This document shows positions 50,888-61,823 of a DNA stretch of 64,000 nt, one piece after another. The stretch spans positions 62,001 to 126,000 of the forward strand of contig KB309354.1 in NCBI GenBank assembly GCA_000328365.1. Direction: 5' to 3'. The number at the start of each line of letters is the position of its first letter. The first letter of the stretch is position 1. Under the pieces are notes generated by a model, which saw only the letters and a list, made by a program, of their open reading frames with translations, was not told the origin of the DNA and did no database searches. Source of the stretch: Capitella teleta. Taxonomy: Eukaryota > Annelida > Polychaeta > Capitellidae. The translations under genes and the position numbers were made by a program.

Positions 50888-52179
50888 GCGAGGTAAAATC
50901 GTTTTTGTTTTGTTTTTTTAGTGTTTTTGCTTGTCTCATTTCGTCCTTTTTTCTCCAGAGTAAGATGTATCAGTTCAACCAACTATTGAGATCACTCATT
51001 GCCTCTGACTTCATTTGCGACTCCTATTACTCTACACTCATTGTGTAAAGATTAAAGATACATCATTACATTTATGTGGTATAAGAATCTATATCGGACA
51101 TACACCTGACCCATTTGATCAACAAATTGATTATAACAACCTGAAATACAGAAGAGGAAATGCGAGAGAAATACGGAAGAATTGCTGGAGAAATACGGTA
51201 ATTCGGGAGAAATTCGGGAGAAAAGTGGAAGAAATGCGTGGAAATGAAGGAGAAATGCGAGGGAAATATGGGAGAAATGCTGGAGAAATGCGGAAGAAAT
51301 GCGGAGGAAATGTGAGAGAAATGCGGGGTGACTTTCTCGATTTCAATTTCAGAAATTTCGTCGTGTGGCCCCTTCAGCGCAACTTAACCCTGCCAAGTCC
51401 CACCACAGGTAATTCCTCACAAGCTAACACTGCGTTTGACATCCAACCACGATGTCAGTTGTCAGATTTGCCCGTTATACATATCTGAAGACGTTTAATT
51501 GATGGAGAAACAAGTGATTGGCCGATGACTAGTTTAAAGAGGACGAGGTCCATTGTGGCTTTTGCTTATTGTTTAGGACAATGGAGGGATGCTCACGCCG
51601 TCTGCTCGGCGTGAATATTACATCAGGAATCGCGCGTGCGTTTGATTCGCGAATCTCATTAGGAATGCTAAGGTGAAGCGATATAGGACCTTATTTGGAG
51701 ATGAGCTCTTCGTTAATTGCTCTAGAAATTATGCGTGGTATTGACGCCTTAATTATTACATGCATAATGACAAACACATCACAGCTATAATTATGAGTTA
51801 TCATGATCGTAACAACCTATATATAATAATTATTTGCCTGTACTTTTATTTCTGAAATCTATCTCAAAAATTGGAATCAGCTTAGCGCTAGTAACTCCAA
51901 TTTGCAGGGAAGTGTGCAAAAATTAATCTACAAATGCAATTTGTTAACAATCAATCTACATATAATAATAATTTTAATAATATTTTATTTCTTATAATGC
52001 AATATGCATACATTCAACAAAAACGTTATTCTTTGATAATCCTGTTTAACTGAGTTTTTTATCCTTACATTAAAATTAATGTGAAATCAGTCAAATTTCA
52101 TTTGCCTCTTTCACATTAATTGTTGTCTTGGTAACAAACTCGTGCTCGCAAGATTTACTTTGAATCCGTTACATTCAAG
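50888..52179. other. Intergenic stretch with a purine-rich minisatellite
   Basis: Apart from the repeat at 51160-51335 no feature was recognised. The single open frame crossing the repeat (51015-51488) is explained by it. Confidence 0.5.
51160..51335. repeat. Degenerate GGAGAAATGCGG-type minisatellite
   Basis: About a dozen imperfect units of 10-15 bp on the pattern GGAGAAATGCG(G), strongly purine-biased on the plus strand. Unit-length variation makes phase drift, which argues against a coding repeat. Confidence 0.75.
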
Positions 52180-52922
52180 ATGAGAAGAATAGTTATTCAG
52201 AGGCGGAGATCTACAAAAATACTAACAGAATATACTCATTACATAACAATCGGGCTGATTTTGATCATCATTTGTGCATTGTTTTATATGATGAACATGC
52301 AAATCGCAGGTAAGTTCAGATAATAATTAATGTTAAATTGAATTACATAAATGATGAAAATAATGCTCTGTGTACTTTTTGATTGTGCAGCTCCTTCAAT
52401 ACCTGATCCAGTTCCCCTTCAACATTCCATCCCTGAACAGAGTCCATCACAAACAGAACACCACAGGCTGCACTACCATTGTCGACCATATGGTCAGTGA
52501 ATCTTTTGTTTAATGCTATTCGGCTCTGCACTATATGTTGTATCCGATTGGATATACATTTGGCATACGATAGGCCTGAATGCGATTATGCCTATGTGCT
52601 ATAAGCATGTTACTATCAACTTTATTGGTACCTGTCAGCAAAGACGACATGCTTGATTATGAAGTAAACCTATACCGATATTACTAGCGGACAAAATTGT
52701 GATGACAAGCAGTATATTTATTTGTTCTATACGGCCTGCTAGAGCTGTATATGCACGATTAGCTACCCCCATGAATCGACAAATAGCTCGTGTAATAACC
52801 CAAATCCCAATGGATCATTGAGTCTATCCTATTTCTTATTTTCAGGGTCGAGTTACCTTTCAACACTTTTTGACTTTCTCCAACCTCGTCGGAACTGTGT
52901 GCTGTACGTACAGCTAAAATGA
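52180..52922 (+). CDS. Small type II single-pass membrane protein, 102 residues, unknown family
   Basis: Three short exons, 52180-52309, 52391-52492 and 52846-52922, join in phase 1 at GT-AG introns of 81 and 353 nt and end in TGA. The protein starts MRRIVIQRRRSTKILTEY (basic cytosolic tail), then one membrane helix (ITIGLILIIICALFYMM), a Pro/Gln/Ser-rich stalk (PSIPDPVPLQHSIPEQ), then HYHCRPYGSSYLS-like sequence, and ends RRNCVLYVQLK; the junction reads PYG|S. The positive-inside rule gives an extracellular or lumenal C-terminus with two cysteines, which could pair. AATAAA follows 10 bases after the stop. Consistent phases, splice sites and the nearby polyadenylation signal support a real gene. 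Alternatively these are the first exons of a longer stalked enzyme or lectin with alternative 3' exons. Confidence 0.6.
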
Positions 52923-52931
52923 ATTTTAGAA

Positions 52932-52937
52932 AATAAA
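52932..52937 (+). promoter_or_regulatory. Polyadenylation signal AATAAA, small type II membrane protein gene
   Basis: AATAAA begins 10 bases after the TGA at 52920-52922, giving a very short 3'UTR. Confidence 0.5.
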
Positions 52938-53578
52938 TATATTGTACAAACAGTATGGTGGTGTGTGTGTGTTTGTTTTTTTTTTTGTTTTTTTTTTTTC
53001 CTTGTCTTTCTGTTTTCCTGCATCCATCCTTTCTCGTCCCTTGTGGGGCTATATATTCATCGTGATTAAATGACATCAATGCTCGGGTTTAAATTGGTCC
53101 ACTAATCAAGAGTTCAAAAAATCCAAGTGAAGCGCTGACATGAAAGTAGAAGATGCTATGCATTGAGATTTCAAAGCCATCGTAATACTGGACAGTTGTC
53201 ATATAATACTAACGAGGGTTTTTCAGAAGTTATCGGCATATGAATTGAAAAAATGAAAAAGATTTTTTTTTTCTTATAGCGTCATAGTCCAAAACTGCTC
53301 ACAACGCTGTTACAACAAACAAACTCACAATATTGAATATTGAAGCACGAAAACTGGAAGCCCAAATTTTGGAGAGAAAAAAAACAACAATTCGGGCAAA
53401 ACGTACGAGACCGTAATTTTTATAATCTTTAACGTTTTGGCTTGATAGCAGTGTCAAAGTGGTAGCTTATTGATGGAAAACACGTTATGAATATAGTAAG
53501 GATGTGTCCAAAGGGACAATGTTGGGTATTTCTAAATGTACAGTGTGAGCTCCACATCTACGTCCATAGATTTCAGTT

Positions 53579-53662
53579 AAAATATTTATCACTGCATTTA
53601 AAAATGAAAATGAAAATGAAAATGAAAAATGAAAAAAAAAAATATTTATCACTGCATTTAAA
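53579..53662. repeat. Direct 25-bp repeat flanking an (AAATG)n tract
   Basis: AAAATATTTATCACTGCATT plus flanking A bases occurs at 53579-53603 and again at 53637-53662. Between them lies a short GAAAAT-type microsatellite and an A-run. This may be a slippage duplication or the relic of an A-tailed insertion. Confidence 0.7.
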
Positions 53663-54654
53663 ACTCATAATGCGGACATTGATTGCATCCCAAGTTGGAA
53701 AGTGGTTTGGGGTTTTTTTTTTCGGTTGAAATGTGCGAGTTTAGGCCCAATTTTGGGCTGATTTTATAAATATATCTCAGATAGTTTTCTACAACTCCAC
53801 TAAAATTGCAGTGACATGAATGAAGTTTGCACTAGAGTGGTCCTCATTTATTCCATATCTGACAAATGTAACAAATGTAGAAATTGTTTGTTAATTAAAT
53901 TATTTATGCGAAAATACGTAACCTTATAGCCCATAATTAATGACCATGCATGCATTGTCAAAAATTATAAATTTACAATGTCAACCTATTTTTCAATTGT
54001 AAAGCTGCATATTGACAAACTAAAGACTGTTTAACTTAAATGCCGTCTTAATTAAAGTCGATTTGTTTTTCAATTTATATATGTTGAATTTATTATTAGT
54101 TTAAAAATGATCAAAGATTGGCATATATATAGTATAAATGCAACTTAGTGATTTTATGTATAGAATTATTTTATATTTTAGAAGTATTTTAACGTTATTT
54201 TTAACGAGTCAACAGAAAAAGACTAACATATCAGATTGTCGAAAAGCGAGCAGGATTCATCCTTAACGACATACAGTACTGGCGTATGTCCTTCAAGAAG
54301 GTTAACAACTTAAAACATAACGGAAAAGTCAGCCACGAGTACCATATAGGATGGTTGTTTATGTCGGATTGCTTCATGGGGCACTGAGTCGAATGTATGG
54401 CACTGTCAGAATGAAAAAGCCCAACATTTCTACAAAGTTGTGGCGGCCGCAATATATCATGGGGAAGAAGGGTTAGTTGCTGAGTGGTCGAGTGTTTGGA
54501 TAGGAAGCCTAAGTGGTTGTCTGCAATGAGATCGTTTGAGAGGAGGCAGTTGAGAAGAGCAAGGATGTTAATATGACAGTTATGACTGGATCGCTCAAAG
54601 CAGTTTTGGTGTGCATGTACCCCCGGGTATCGAGCCTCGTTCTGAATTCAAATG

Positions 54655-56130
54655 ACGTCACACCCCCTGGTTCCGCGTCGTAGCAACGAGTGTGTGAAAC
54701 GGATCCATGATAATGGCTCGATCGTTTCACAGCTGTGCAAGATTAAGAGAGGAAAGGCGATGGATGAATCTGGTGTGTGTGGAGAATATCTGAGGGCTTC
54801 AACGGAGGAATCAAAGGGAATGGTACTTAGTGGGTTCAATGAAATTTTGAGTGGGGCAGTTATATTCCAGAAGACTGCATGGAGGGCGAGTAGGTTAACT
54901 CTACTACGCAAGGGGGGGGGGGGACAAGAGGGATTTGAGGAATAACAGACCAGTTGCCATAGGCCCTGCTCTGTATAAGGTCTTTATGGCCATAGTTAGA
55001 GAAAGGATGGAGAGATGAATTAAGGAGAAAGAGATTTTGGATGATGTGCAAGGTGGTTTTAGGCCGGGGAGGAGAACAGATGACAACTTGTTTGTGTTGG
55101 ATAGAATGTTGGAGATGTGTAAAGAGAGAGGAGAGGAGATGTTGGTTGGGTGTGTCGACTTAGAGAAGGCTTACGATCGTGTAAACAGGGACAAGCTGTT
55201 TGAAGTGTTGAAAAAAATTAGCCCAGGGTTATTGAGAGTTGTAAGGGAGGTGTATATACCAACAATAAGATCAGGTTGGTGCTAGGGAATTATGAAAGTG
55301 GATGAATGAAGTGTGAAAGTGGTGTGAGACAGGGATGTCCTCTATCCCCCATGTTATTCAATATATACATGAGAGATATTGGAGAGGCATGTGTGTGGAA
55401 TGAGATACCAGGTCGAGAAACAGGTTGGGAAGATGTCAACGGAACTGTTAGGGGGATTACTGTATGCGGATGACTTGGGGGTGTTTTCAGGGACAAGGGA
55501 GGGAATGGAAATATTATGGAAGACGTGTTAAGGGTAATGGAGGAGTACGGGATGTAGATTAATGAAGAGTGAGTGAGTGAGTGATGGGGTTTTACGGCTC
55601 CACCCAATCCGATCGGATGATACGGGCGCCAGAACAGAAGGCCCGGGACCGGGGTTTCCCCCTACTCTTATCGATAAATCCCAAGGGTTCTTTATCCTGC
55701 ATACCACCATAGACAGTCGTACACAGCGCCCGGCCTTGTCACTGCAGGGTCACCGAAAAATTACAATTATAACGGATTACAATTATAATTCACAATCATA
55801 ACGCCCGTGGCATGATCGTGTCTCGAACCCGGGACCTCGACCCCCACGGTCGGCATAGGATTGTAGTCGGCGGCTTAACCCACTGTGCTATTCGGTGCCT
55901 CTCTGAAGATTAATGAAGGGAAATCTATGGTTGTGGGTATGAATGGGAGATATTTGAACAGACCCTGGGAGGTGAGAGGGAAAAGAGTAAGAGAGAGAGT
56001 AGAAGCAAAGTATTTGGGCGTTAAACTGATAGGTGGTGAAGAGTGTGGGATCAACTCAGTAGAAGAAAATGTAAAGAAGGTTGCAGATCCATTTATTATT
56101 GTCAGGCTGCTCCTCACAACATTGTGTAGG
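54655..56130 (+). mobile_element. Decayed LINE reverse-transcriptase fragment
   Basis: Plus-strand frames encode an RT: KAMDESGVCGEYLRA, NNRPVAIGPALYK (near 54945), DDVQGGFRPGRRTDDNLFVL, the catalytic-block-like VGCVDLEKAYDRVNRDKLF (near 55150), then a CESGVRQGCPLSPMLF block near 55310, and after a nested SINE the strand LKINEGKSMVVGMNG and VEAKYLGVKLIGGEE. Several stops and frame changes are present and the YADD-box region is damaged. The clade was not determined, but it is not the same type as the other LINEs in the window. Confidence 0.8.
55568..55906 (-). mobile_element. Full-length tRNA-derived SINE nested in the LINE
   Basis: On the minus strand the head is GGCACCGAATAGCACAGTGG (box A), then CGGGTTCGAGACACG (box B region), then GCCACGGGCGTTATGATTG, TTCGGTGACCCTGCAG, GCGCTGTGTACGACTG and a G/C-rich body, ending in a (CACT)n-type tail (GAGTGAGTGAGTG on plus). 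A 12-bp target duplication AGATTAATGAAG lies at 55556-55567 and 55907-55918 and restores the LINE sequence when one copy is ignored. Length is about 339 bp. Confidence 0.9.
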
Positions 56131-56479
56131 TAAACGTGATCAATATCTGCTGACTGATTTTAAATGAAGAAATAATAAAATTAAGATATTCACATTTACC
56201 ATAAAAAAAAAAATAAAAAAATAAAAAAAAAAATAAAAAAAACATCATTTATTAATCAAAATTATCATTTATCAATTCAAGAAATTGAAATGGTGAATGC
56301 ATTCTTGATTAATGAAGATTCTCTCACGGCTGAGTCTTTTCACAGATCAACATGCGTCAACAGATGGCTCAGCCAACTTTATTTTAGGCCTGCATTATCC
56401 CAGTAAACTCTGCAACGCTCAATGAGAAATTACATAGGGAATCAGCAAATGTACAGCAAAAGCAGCCTCATGTTTGATG

Positions 56480-56550
56480 CAAAGTCGATTCTTGAGCATC
56501 TCTATTGGAACACACATCGAATATGGAAATGCTTGGATTAGTGGATTTCG
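56480..56550 (+). mobile_element. Possible LINE RT remnant
   Basis: The short frame FLSISIGTHIEYGNAWISG resembles the RPHLEYaNavWsP block near the C-terminus of LINE reverse transcriptases. Nothing else of the element was recognised nearby. Confidence 0.3.
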
Positions 56551-56633
56551 ACATATAAATTGTTTTTGTGTAGGTGCTCATTCTCTTTTCATTAGTATTT
56601 CAAACTGGGCCCATTATATTGTTAAATTTTCTA

Positions 56634-56663
56634 TACGAAGGTTGTTCGAAAAGTTCTCGGCCT
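56634..56663 (+). mobile_element. Mariner-like terminal sequence (fragment)
   Basis: TACGAAGGTTGTTCGAAAAG, then TTCTCGGCC, resembles the TIR of mariner elements (TA, then CGAGGGGTGTTCAAAAAGT-like). A short TACG/TACA microsatellite follows at about 56664-56690. No transposase was seen. Confidence 0.35.
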
Positions 56664-57621
56664 TACATACGTACATACGTACATACGTACTAGAGACGTG
56701 AAATTTGGAGGTTAGATAGCACGGCTATTCACAAGATCACACATATCTTTTTTATTTCCCTGATATAATGAATGTTTGATTGAGCGCACTTATACCAATC
56801 CCGCTGTCAAAGTCTCATTTCGGGTGCCAAACGTTTGATTTGTGGGTCTCTCATAACACTGTCTCTTAACATCTGATCGCTGATTTTAATTAAGTAATGT
56901 CTATTGGCTTTGATGTGATGAAAATTAAATGGAATTCTATCTACAACAAATTTAGTTAACACGAAACCTTCGCCACACAACCATTAAAAATAATAATTGC
57001 GCCACATATCTTAAATATTTGTATTGTGTAGAAAATATATCTACCATCTGTTGCTGCCTTAAAATTTGGCCTTACTGATAATTTAGTTTGTTATATACCA
57101 CTATACATGTGTGTCTGAATGAATATTTTGGAGGGACAAAATATTGACTGTACCCATATACTTATGCACAAATCTGGATAACAATATCCCTCTTTTTCAA
57201 CGATTTGATACTATTTACATTCTCAACATGATACTACAATTACGGAATAAATTATGCACTTTTGTGAAAATAAAATATTGAGCTTGATTTCTCTTGTTAT
57301 GTCAATTGTTCCGAAAACGTAAAAGTACTATTTAAAGGGTTGCTTTGGCGCGTTTTTACGGGACCATTACACCTACTTAGACCAGAAGTAACATAAATTC
57401 ATGTCAGTTGCTTTGCCATGATTTACTGTCTCACCATAATGCGCCAGTTAATTTAGACAACTAACGTTTCACACACACACACAGCTGCTTGTCATGCGGG
57501 ACAATGTGATGCATTAAAATGATTAAATGCATCGCAATGCTAAATGAGGGGGCTGGGGAAGCCATCAGTCTTGTCTCTCGATTTCACTTTTTTTTTTTTT
57601 TTTTTTTCTGCTTTTCTCCAG

Positions 57622-58932
57622 ACGGACGAATCCACGATGAGATTATTATAACCAAGATTAGAATATGTGGCGACATGAAAGCCCTATTACAATGGGTCAA
57701 TGGCTCTCAAGGTAACATCGCTTGTCCCAATTCCCTTGATCCCCACGCACTCAGTAACATTTGCTGGTTGATTATTGTTGCATGAACAATTCACAAGAAG
57801 TCGTTAATGTTTAATTGCAAGGCCCTTGCTCAGTGTCCAACGGGAAACACGGATATAAATGGGTCCCCACAGGAGACGACGATGCCGTTGGTGAGCACAA
57901 ATCTCACCGAGCAAAGATGGAAGCCGCTTCGACCCAAGCATATTACACGGAAAGTGGACAAGTGTCCGGTTTGGACCCCGATCCCCACAACGGTAAAGAG
58001 TGTACTGTGAGTTTTTTCATTGTTGGAACCTGCTTGGGAGGTGTTTTCATCATCAGCGGACTGATGGGAAATGCGCTGACTATTTTAATCATGGGCAGAG
58101 AACGAAACAAGTCATCGACCGTCAATTGCCTCTTCATGCTGGCATTACCGACACTTTCGTGCTGCTAAACTATGGAGTTATTTTGATTCCAAATGGAATT
58201 TACAAAATGATTTCGGGGTGGGACTCGGGATTCAACCTCTACCTCGTCACGTTCACTTATCTCACTGAAGCGGCCAGAATATTCAACCAGGTTTCTGTTT
58301 TTATTGTAATGTTGGTTACTTTCCAGCGTTACATCGGCGTCTGTCTACCGCACCATGCAAAGAAATTCTGCACTGTCAAATTGGTCAACATCACTGTTGC
58401 AATTTCGTATGTCTTAGCATTCATTTATTTCGTGTCCAATTTCTATATATACCAAGTAGACACCAATACTCATCGCTTCATTCTACGAATCCAGTCTGTA
58501 GCCCAAGATCCTATGTATCAAATATTGTATTCTATAGTCGGCTTCTCGTTAATGACCTACATCATCCCGGTCACCACTCTCGGTTTCATGTCCATTCAAA
58601 TTATACAAAGTATGAAACGCGTGAGCAACTCAATACAAGCTTCTCAAAGCGCGAGTAGTGTTCGCAAAGACCTCACTAACTCCTCCATCGCCATAGTCGT
58701 GGTCTGTGTCATTTGCCAGTCTTGTTCGACAGTCAACCGGGCTTTAATGTCGGTGTTTGGGGTCCTAGCCTACAGGTGTGGAGGACAAATGCACTTCTTC
58801 TTTCTGATTCCCCATGTGATGATGGTAATCAACTCTGCTTGTAATTTTATCATCTATATCACGATGACTAAGGGCTTCAGAAAGAAGGTTCGACGATTGT
58901 TTGTCACTGAAAACCAGATTGCACTGAATTAA
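57622..58932 (+). CDS. FMRFamide-receptor-like class A GPCR with a frame break; 5' end unresolved
   Basis: Two exons are visible: 57622-57711 (phase 1 to 1) and 57822-58932. The extracellular part has ICGDMKALLQWVNGS, GPCSVSNGKHGYKW and acidic sequence. TM1 is SFFIVGTCLGGVFIISGLMGN, followed by NALTILIMGRERNKSSTVNC and LFMLA. Directly after LFMLA, around 58140-58150, the frame must shift by one base to continue with the TM2 sequence DTFVLLNYGVILIP. The rest is open: TFQRYIGVCLP at the DRY position, long TM5-6 loop with VRKDLTNSSIAIVVV, and NSACNFIIYITM in TM7. The Arg after QRY and NxxNFIIY pattern are typical of FMRFamide/neuropeptide receptors. Either the allele is a recent pseudogene or the base is missing from the assembly. 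No start Met or signal peptide is visible, so a further upstream exon is expected. Confidence 0.7.
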
Positions 58933-59094
58933 ACTCAAGTTAGAATCGGTTGTCATAGATTAAAAGAATATATGTTAATGGGTGATGATGATATTATTGT
59001 TTTTAATTACACTATAGTATCCGACGATACATGGTTGTAAAATAAGCAAGACATTTCTACAATGAACCAGGAGTTGTAAAACTGTTATTACCTT

Positions 59095-59330
59095 TAGTAT
59101 TTTTTGCCTATTTACTGTAATAAACTACTGTCCTATGTACCTGCACTAATGACCTTTTTTCTGTAATAAAATACTGTACTATGAATCTGTACTTTGACCT
59201 ATTACTGCAATAAACTACGGAACTATGTAACAGTACTATTACCGATTTTACTGTAATAAACTACTGTACTGTGTACTTGTATTATTATTTACTGTAATAA
59301 ACTGCACTTTAGCTATATGCGCAGTACTAA
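59095..59330 (+). repeat. Imperfect tandem repeat rich in AATAAA
   Basis: About five units of roughly 40-55 bp share CTGTAATAAACTACTGTACT. Four or more copies carry AATAAA, starting about 185 bases after the GPCR stop. The repeat may supply redundant polyadenylation signals to that transcript. Confidence 0.75.
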
Positions 59331-59574
59331 TTTTGTACTAAGATAACGACCACACCTTACACCGTCTTGATCGTCATGATAGATAAACTTGACTTTTCGA
59401 TGCATCAATGTATACAACGGTACATAGCATCAATCTACTTTAGCAAACAATATATACCTGTAATGAACGGAATCATTATTTTATTATTTTTTTGCATTTT
59501 TGATTTCTCCATCGTTGATTTCTTCGTTGTCTCAATGGTCTGAATTGCCTATAAATATTTTGATTGATTTCTCT

Positions 59575-59605
<31 letters not shown>

Positions 59606-59655
59606 CTTGAATTGCTCTCATAATATTCCAGTGAAAAAAAGGTTTGTCTACAATA

Positions 59656-59756
59656 ATTACACAAATAATTGCAATACACAAAGCAGAGGAGGTCGATAAT
59701 AAGGGGGTAGAGTAAGGCATTTCGCTATTATTTATTCATCTCCATAACCATCTTTA
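59656..59756 (+). repeat. ~100-bp direct repeat, left copy
   Basis: Matches 60659-60756 at about 90 percent by eye (shared GCAATACACAAA, GGTCGATAATAAGG, TAGAGTAAGGCATTTC and TTATTCATCTCCATAACCA). It runs into a hairpin at 59737-59788 whose arms are CATCTCCATAACCATCTTTA and their near-complement. Confidence 0.8.
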
Positions 59757-59920
59757 CTATTTTTATAGTAAAGATGGTTTTGGAGATGAAAGATAATATA
59801 TATACCAAGACAAGATGGCGACTAGTAACGCTGTCCAGTGTTGTTGCTAATCGATTTTTTTTTTTTTTTTTTTTTTTTTTTTATTACAATTATTGACTTT
59901 CAGGTGAGTTACCCTCAACC

Positions 59921-60028
59921 CATTGTCTAACGAGCAGACGACGGCCGTCGGTGCGGCCAACTGGGTCAAAGAAGATACATTTGTATTGTATACATATTCT
60001 ATCTTCTTTGACTGGGTGTTACACAATG
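59921..60028. mobile_element. Miniature inverted-repeat element, copy B, with nested palindrome
   Basis: Termini CATTGTCTAAC and, inverted, CATTGTGTAAC; flanks CCCTCAACC at 59912-59920 and 60030-60038 (one base spacer at right). In reverse orientation it equals copy A at 15066-15125 except for an internal insertion. That insertion is itself a 46-bp palindromic unit (arms TCAAAGAAGATA and TATCTTCTTTGA), flanked by a CCCAG duplication. Confidence 0.75.
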
Positions 60029-60658
60029 CCCCTCAACCCCGAAAACAAAGGCTCTTTTCGGAGCCAACACTCTCTTGAAAATACTTATTTGCTTGTATAC
60101 AATGTAGTGTTCAGAATTATGGTGTTATTATTAGTCTACAATCAAGTTGTGATATGAATAACCACTCCTGTACCATAATTATCGTAATTATATAATAAAT
60201 ATAGTACCATATATATTTTTTTTTAAATCGTGAATGAAAACATGAATGTGAAGCAGGCAATGCCTGTAAATTACATGCATTAAAAGACGATGTTTTAATA
60301 CATCATAATTGGAATTGAAGCTTGCATCGATAAATTCACTCAGTTTTGATTCAAAACGAGGCGATTTATACAATTCCCGTATATTTCATCAGGTAAAATA
60401 TTCCACAGTTGTGACAAGTGATTAAGATTAAAGCGATTAAATTATATATCAGTATGAGAAGAGCGGTGATTTGTATGACTAGAGTTTACTTTAGTTTTGT
60501 TTTGTTTTTTGTTTTGTTTTTTCGGTTTGTTTTTTTTTTTTTTTTTTTTTTTTTTTTTGTGTGGGAGGGAGGAGGAGGCTTATTAAATCCTGAAGCCTCT
60601 CAGCCTATGCTGTCCGAGGAGGTAAGCAGGAGTTAAGAGCCTTCACAAGGGCACAAAA

Positions 60659-60756
60659 ATTACAAGAATAATTGCAATACACAAAACAGAGGTCGATAAT
60701 AAGGTGGTAGAGTAAGGCATTTCACTATTACTTATTCATCTCCATAACCACCTTTA
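60659..60756 (+). repeat. ~100-bp direct repeat, right copy
   Basis: Second copy of the unit at 59656-59756, almost exactly 1 kb away. The DNA between contains two long T-runs and the copy-B MITE, so the duplication may have been opened by later insertions. Confidence 0.8.
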
Positions 60757-60895
60757 TGCATTATGGTCGTTGCTCCCAAGTACATGTTCTGAAGCTCGTT
60801 GATGATCTAGCTGAAGCTGCATAGCGGGGAAAGACAGACAACATGGTATGTGGCATAAATTGACGTATAGTTTATTTTAAGAAAATGACTGTTCA

Positions 60896-60941
60896 ATTCA
60901 AATCAATAGTCATTTTTAAGAAAATGACTATTGATTTGAAT
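60896..60941. repeat. Perfect 21-bp hairpin
   Basis: ATTCAAATCAATAGTCATTT(T) and its exact reverse complement are separated by TAAG. No T-run or RNA-gene promoter is evident, so its role is unknown. Confidence 0.9.
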
Positions 60942-61006
60942 GAAAACACATAAGATAAACTGAATACATCAAGGTTGGTATTTCAAGATAACGCCACAAA
61001 AGACCC

Positions 61007-61087
61007 TAAGGGTAAAGTAGAATAGCCTGGGGTTGCCCCTAACCCGAAGAACATGTGGAGCAGAGGAGCAACAACAAAAATTATGTA
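61007..61087 (+). repeat. 81-bp direct repeat, left copy
   Basis: TAAGGGTAAAGTAGAATAGC through CAACAAAAATTATGTA recurs at 61506-61586 with a single visible difference (GAG versus GAA). Near identity implies a recent duplication. Confidence 0.9.
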
Positions 61088-61409
61088 AGGAAGATAATGT
61101 TATAAACTAAGAAAAAGAAAGATCTGGAAGTATGTTAGTCAACAGTTATAATAAATAATACAATTACTGGTAACTATTTGACTGAGTATCAAAGGATATA
61201 TACAAATTGTTTAGTTTGGGTTTTTATAATTCAGGAAAGGCGTACAGATGTAGGAAAGAGCCCGGAGACTTGTCCTGACGGCTAACTATCTGACAGAAAA
61301 GGGATTACGTGTGGGTTGAACACGCGTTTGGAAAGTGGCCCGGGCCTCTAGATAGATTGATCGAGCGATGTGGCCTCGAGACTTTCGTTGCCATTATTAT
61401 TTTTGATAT

Positions 61410-61412
<3 letters not shown>

Positions 61413-61492
<80 letters not shown>
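61413..61492. repeat. (TA)n microsatellite
   Basis: About 40 AT units, between the two 81-bp direct repeats; a second, shorter (TA)n run follows the right copy at about 61584-61608. Confidence 0.95.
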
Positions 61493-61494
<2 letters not shown>

Positions 61495-61505
61495 TATATA
61501 AAAAA

Positions 61506-61586
61506 TAAGGGTAAAGTAGAATAGCCTGGGGTTGCCCCTAACCCGAAGAACATGTGGAACAGAGGAGCAACAACAAAAATTATGTA
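61506..61586 (+). repeat. 81-bp direct repeat, right copy
   Basis: Second copy of 61007-61087. Its right end merges into a (TA)n run and then a SINE head. Confidence 0.9.
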
Positions 61587-61608
61587 TATATATATATATA
61601 TATATATA

Positions 61609-61694
61609 TCGGGTCTCGAACCCGGGACCTCAACCACCACGGTCGGCATTGGATTGTAGTCAGCGGTTTAACCCACCGAGCTATCCGGTGCCCC
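61609..61694 (-). mobile_element. tRNA-derived SINE head (truncated)
   Basis: On the minus strand: GGCACCGGATAGCTCGGTGG (box A), GACCGTGGTGGTTGAGG, then CCCGGGTTCGAGACCCG (box B). It is the same family as 55568-55906 but breaks off into a (TA)n run immediately after box B. Confidence 0.8.
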
Positions 61695-61823
61695 TTAGTA
61701 ACTTCAGAGAGGGAACTCATTTTAGCCCCACACGCCCATTCATGGGAAATAGCCACGAAGGCTCAGGTTACTCGGTCTGCAAAAAGTGCCAAGCGGACAA
61801 TTACAATAAATCTACACTGTACA

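Noticed and set aside
51015-51488. 157-codon plus-strand frame
   Set aside because: Its length is due to the purine minisatellite, which lacks stop triplets; repeat units are not in constant frame.
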